A DNA stretch of 28,251 nt from positions 1 through 28,251 of the forward strand of contig URKJ01000049.1 in assembly GCA_900548385.1 (NCBI GenBank), given 5' to 3'. The notes below the pieces were generated by a model. The model saw only the letters and a list, made by a program, of their open reading frames with translations. It searched no databases and had not been told where the DNA came from. Origin of the DNA: an uncultured bacterium. Its GTDB lineage: Bacteria > Verrucomicrobiota > Lentisphaeria > Victivallales > UBA1829. The position numbers and the translations under genes are program-made. This document shows positions 24,732-28,251 of the stretch, one piece after another; position 1 is the stretch's first letter, and each line of letters begins with the position of its first letter.

Positions 24732-27700
24732 TTACATGCTGTAAGTTGCGATGTCGTTAATTTCAAAAGATATTGTCTGCAGCTTTTCATCAAAAATACC
24801 GGCAGGTTCCAAAATCCGCAAACTTTGCCATGCCGGATTTATGTTTTTCAAAGGAATAACAACTTTTTCCCAGCGTTCAATACGAACTGTGGTTGAATAC
24901 AGTTTTCCGCACAGGGCAAACCGGAATGTTACCCATGACATGCGATTTTTCTTTTTTAACCCGGATATCCTTGTAAAAATATCAAACGTCAGAAATTGAG
25001 AATGTGCAGGCGCATTGCCGAACAGCAAATACGCACTGTCGAAACGTTTCGGATCTGTTCTGTGAACCCGGAATGTTACGCAGACACTCTCCTTCTCCGC
25101 CGGAATAAAACGGGCTGTATTCGTTTCAGGAATTGTTGCCGGGATCTTTGAACAGGCAGCGTTCCGGCCAAAAATGGACGTATATCCCCCAGATTGCCGA
25201 ATCTGAGTTTTTTTCATTTTACTGACATCACAAGGGAACCGCCGTTGGACAGTATCGTGATCAAATTCAATTTTCGGTGTAATCGGCAAGCTCTTGACGC
25301 CGGACACCGGCAGTTCTTTCGCCCCCTTCCTGATTAAGCGGATCACCGTCAGTTCGGAAAATACCGCGCTGTAACGAAAAATATTATCTTTGATGGCAAC
25401 CGTCTTTCTTTCCCGTTCAATTTTTGGTGCAAATCCTGTAAAAGGAGACTTCTCCGGCAGAAAACCGCGTTCAATCACCATGTCCGTTTCACCATTCCAT
25501 GGAATCAAAGCAATTACTTCTGACTCTTCCGGCAGCGAAAAACGTCTGGCCACCACGACAGTAGCAACTCCCGGCGCATTGTAACTTGCCGCCGAAGATA
25601 GGAATAATCCCGGCTTTTCGCCATATCTGGGATAAACCTGTGAAGAAAGTTTCCGGGGAGAACCTTCAAAAAGTTTCGCCGTCTGCTTCAGAGCGGAGGC
25701 CGCCGGATATTCAACATGAAACACAGAATCATATAATTTGCCTCCGGATAAGATTTCTTTGATGATCACTCCGGAACCGCCGCCGGAAATCCAGTCAATA
25801 ATTTCACGGCCTGTTTGCCGCAGATAATGACGCTGGAATTCATTTCCCATTGATTCACTGCCAACGGCGGCATATTCCCCGATATAGATCTTCTGTGAAT
25901 CAAACGAAGAAATTTCAGGCAGAAGCTGACGCTCTTCCGCATAACTGGAAAGCCGGCATATTTCCAATTTTTCCGGAGGCTGCCTGTTAAAAATCGTACG
26001 CAGCTCCTCGGGAACTTCGGAAGTATCTTTTGCCAGAAGATAAAGCCGTTTGCCGACTTGATGAGCCGGCTTCAATACAGCCGCATCAAAAGCCAAAGCA
26101 GTTTTGCCGTTATTGCGAATCTGAAGGATGTTGCCGTATGGCAGCATGAGGTCGCCCGGTACCGCAATTTCCAGCAACTGTCTGCTGCAAAGCAGAAATG
26201 AATTGAACAAACGTTTCCCATTCAGCACAACTTCCAGTGATTGCTGATATTCCCGACTCGTTTTATCGGAACCGATGATTCCGACTAAAAGCCGCATACT
26301 GCCTTTGAAATTCCCGGGCAGGAATTCGTCAAAGAACAATGCAATGCGCTGATTCGCCTGTAAAGTCTGCGGCCAGTCTGCAGGGGTGCGAACCGCTATT
26401 GTTGAGCGCAGGCTCGCGAGTTTTGTAAACTCGTCAGAAACCAGAGGCGATTCCGGACTCCGGGGCATTCCGTTGAAAACACCGAAACGGATCGGCTGCA
26501 TATCATTGGTCCCGACACCAAGGATCACAGCCGCCATCGGATCGGCGCCGCCGGGTAAACGGGACATCAGGCCGGCTCCCCCAAGATCAAGATTATCGGC
26601 GGATTGATCAAATCCGGAACTTTCCGCAATGCTGTAACTCGGAAGATAACGATAATACACCTGCAAAATCAATGAACAAAGACTGCTGGAATAGATAGAA
26701 AGGTCGGTTTTGTTTTTGAGCCTGAAACTGTTATCTCCGGCAGGCATCTGCCAGGAACCGTCCGGATTCTGCACTTTCAGGAGTTCTTTCTTGAGGTTTT
26801 CATTCCATGCTTTCCAGCGTTTGCCGCGCCCTTTCTCTATTTGAAACAACGCCTGGGTTTGATAATACCAGCGGTAGAGCGGAAATGTTCCGCCGCGTCC
26901 CCATTGAGGCGGGCGTGTCTTTTCCAGAAAACGTTCTGCCCGCCGGGCGGGAGAGCTGTTGCCTGCATTGAGGAAATACATACCGAGCAGCCCGACAGGT
27001 ATCATGTTATCATTCGCCGGAAAACGCTTCATATTGATTCCCTGGGAGAACCCGCCTTTTTCCGCCTGGTGAATTTTGACAAGGGCTTCCAATGCCATCG
27101 TCAAGGATTTATCCAGATTTTCCATATTGATTCCTGCGTTTTTTGCGGCGGTCAGTGCCTGAATATGCCATCCCAGCAACGAAAGATCGCAGGCAGGCTC
27201 TCCGACCATGATTTCCCGGAACAGAGGATGCCCATTCAACTGCTCCTGCGTTGGAGGCGGCTGGGGGGAATTATCGTAATTCATAGCGAAGGAACCAAAT
27301 GCATTCTGATGAGAAAGAATATATTTTATACGATTTTCCAGAGCATTTCTCAAACTCAAACTGCCGGTGACGGCAAAGCCTTCCGCGAGAGCATAGGTCA
27401 AAATGGCATGTCCAAATCCTTTCCCCGCATATTCAATATTCGGCGCATTGGCCAGTTCGATTAAAAAATCGCATCCTTTGCGGATATTGTCCCCGTAACG
27501 TTTGGATTGAAACGTTTCTCCATGTGAGAAAAAAGCCAGCAAAGCCAATGACGACAGAGCGGCAGCATCGCCGGTTTTAAAACTTTCAGGACTTCCCCAG
27601 CTGCCGTTGGGATTCTGTTGTAAGGCCAGATATTTTAAGGCCTTTTCCACTGCGGATTCCGTTTGTTCCGAACCTCCATGACGTTTGAGTTTTTTCCTGC

Positions 27701-28181
27701 GGGCTGAAAGATCTCCCCTTCCCTGGAATGAGGCTCCGATTTGGTGTCCTGGCGGCAGAGTTCCTTCTGGAAGGCCCGCTCGAACCTGATTGACTCCATC
27801 AAAAGTCCGAATTCCCTGCTCAATGCGAACCAGTTCCGACTTGTAATCAGCGGAGTTTTTTTGCATTTGACTTGAAACCGGAACAGGTTCCGGCGTAAAA
27901 CTGCCCATAATTTCCGTTGCGGCGGATTCCGGATCTTTTGTCTCGCTGATTCCCGATACCGGACTTTTGGAAAATTTTGCCTCAGAAGTTTGGTTCGGGG
28001 GAACCATTTCTTTCGGAACAGGTGGCTTGAAATCACTGATGTCGACGGTAATTTCTACAGCAGGCTTGATTTCCGGCGGCTTTTTTGAATTCCCGAAAAC
28101 AAAAAAAAGGATAATCAGAAAAACGTTGACAACAAAAGCGATTAAAAAGTCCCAACGAATTTTTCTGTAATCGAAGTTCAT
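24732..28181 (-). CDS. Membrane-anchored protein with prenyltransferase/squalene-oxidase-type repeats
   Basis: 1149 residues from ATG 28181 (GTG 28184 is adjacent in frame); no clear ribosome site, and the usable upstream sequence is only 24 bases before adapter. Residues ~12-30 (WDFLIAFVVNVFLIILFFVFG) form one membrane segment, followed by a Pro-rich periplasmic linker (KPPEIKP, DFKPPVPKEMVPP), a TonB-like start. Residues ~170-520 hold helical-barrel repeats: VEKALKYLALQQNPNGSWG, CDFLIEL, VQNPDGSWQMP, with QW-like motifs but no DxDD cyclase site, so triterpene cyclase activity is not expected. The C-terminal ~600 residues include EIIDWISGGGSGVIIKEIL (Rossmann-like) and beta-sandwich segments. 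Similar helical repeats fused to TonB-like anchors occur in Planctomycetota and Verrucomicrobiota. Function unknown; probably cell-envelope or polymer-associated. Confidence 0.78.
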   Translation of the reverse strand: MNFDYRKIRWDFLIAFVVNVFLIILFFVFGNSKKPPEIKPAVEITVDISDFKPPVPKEMVPPNQTSEAKFSKSPVSGISETKDPESAATEIMGSFTPEPVPVSSQMQKNSADYKSELVRIEQGIRTFDGVNQVRAGLPEGTLPPGHQIGASFQGRGDLSARRKKLKRHGGSEQTESAVEKALKYLALQQNPNGSWGSPESFKTGDAAALSSLALLAFFSHGETFQSKRYGDNIRKGCDFLIELANAPNIEYAGKGFGHAILTYALAEGFAVTGSLSLRNALENRIKYILSHQNAFGSFAMNYDNSPQPPPTQEQLNGHPLFREIMVGEPACDLSLLGWHIQALTAAKNAGINMENLDKSLTMALEALVKIHQAEKGGFSQGINMKRFPANDNMIPVGLLGMYFLNAGNSSPARRAERFLEKTRPPQWGRGGTFPLYRWYYQTQALFQIEKGRGKRWKAWNENLKKELLKVQNPDGSWQMPAGDNSFRLKNKTDLSIYSSSLCSLILQVYYRYLPSYSIAESSGFDQSADNLDLGGAGLMSRLPGGADPMAAVILGVGTNDMQPIRFGVFNGMPRSPESPLVSDEFTKLASLRSTIAVRTPADWPQTLQANQRIALFFDEFLPGNFKGSMRLLVGIIGSDKTSREYQQSLEVVLNGKRLFNSFLLCSRQLLEIAVPGDLMLPYGNILQIRNNGKTALAFDAAVLKPAHQVGKRLYLLAKDTSEVPEELRTIFNRQPPEKLEICRLSSYAEERQLLPEISSFDSQKIYIGEYAAVGSESMGNEFQRHYLRQTGREIIDWISGGGSGVIIKEILSGGKLYDSVFHVEYPAASALKQTAKLFEGSPRKLSSQVYPRYGEKPGLFLSSAASYNAPGVATVVVARRFSLPEESEVIALIPWNGETDMVIERGFLPEKSPFTGFAPKIERERKTVAIKDNIFRYSAVFSELTVIRLIRKGAKELPVSGVKSLPITPKIEFDHDTVQRRFPCDVSKMKKTQIRQSGGYTSIFGRNAACSKIPATIPETNTARFIPAEKESVCVTFRVHRTDPKRFDSAYLLFGNAPAHSQFLTFDIFTRISGLKKKNRMSWVTFRFALCGKLYSTTVRIERWEKVVIPLKNINPAWQSLRILEPAGIFDEKLQTISFEINDIATYSM

Positions 28182-28205
28182 CACGATCGTTTAATTATTA
28201 TATAT

Positions 28206-28251
28206 CTGTCTCTTATACACATCTGACGCTGCCGACGACTTAATAGGTGTA
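28206..28251. other. Illumina Nextera adapter and index (sequencing artefact)
   Basis: 28206-28224 is the 19-base Tn5 mosaic end CTGTCTCTTATACACATCT. 28225-28238 is GACGCTGCCGACGA, completing the Nextera read-1 adapter. 28239-28246 (CTTAATAG) sits at the i5 index position and is the reverse complement of CTATTAAG, which I recall as index S518. 28247-28251 (GTGTA) starts the P5 primer. None of it is genomic. Confidence 0.98.

Noticed and set aside
24732..28181. Triterpene (squalene-hopene) cyclase
   Set aside because: QW-like repeats are present but the DxDD catalytic motif is not, and the chain has a membrane anchor and large extra domains.

Overview
The window looks like one contig end-to-end from a metagenome-derived bacterium, most likely of the Lentisphaerota (Victivallis-like). 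This is an inference from content: very large secreted glycoside hydrolases, type II/IV prepilin-like proteins ending in an H-x9-DG-type motif, one LacI and one AraC regulator, and GC-rich genes with AT-rich promoters. Planctomycetota or Verrucomicrobiota remain possible.

Region 1 (1-3640) is a decayed mobile island. It holds a broken MobF (TraI/TrwC-like) relaxase-helicase gene that runs in frame into a glycyl-tRNA synthetase fragment at the left end. Next is an AbiEii/AbiGii-type toxin gene with an in-frame TAG at codon 17. A complete IS5-family element follows (ends 2575 and 3479, TTA target duplication), which splits a small ORF that overlapped the toxin start.

Region 2 (3628-11519) is carbohydrate-degradation locus A. 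A divergent AraC regulator faces a minus-strand operon: prepilin-like protein, 1142-aa clan GH-A hydrolase, small secreted beta-sandwich protein, and a cytoplasmic GH106-like hydrolase.

Region 3 (11509-17285) is housekeeping: YkgJ-like protein, a GIY-YIG protein beside two hairpin-rich repeats, tRNA-Val(CAC), a phospholipid N-methyltransferase-like methyltransferase, and the tightly overlapped operon proA-bioH-like-bioC-mtaB.

Region 4 (17291-24360) is carbohydrate locus B. A consensus sigma70 promoter drives lacI-type regulator, prepilin-like protein, 1500-aa secreted protein and an MBL-fold hydrolase. Loci A and B share a plan: a one-component sugar regulator, then a pseudopilin, then a giant secreted enzyme. 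This is the best candidate for an under-described system here.

Region 5 (24732-28181) is a membrane-anchored 1149-aa protein with prenyltransferase/squalene-oxidase-type helical repeats. The last 46 bases (28206-28251) are Illumina Nextera adapter plus index, not genome.
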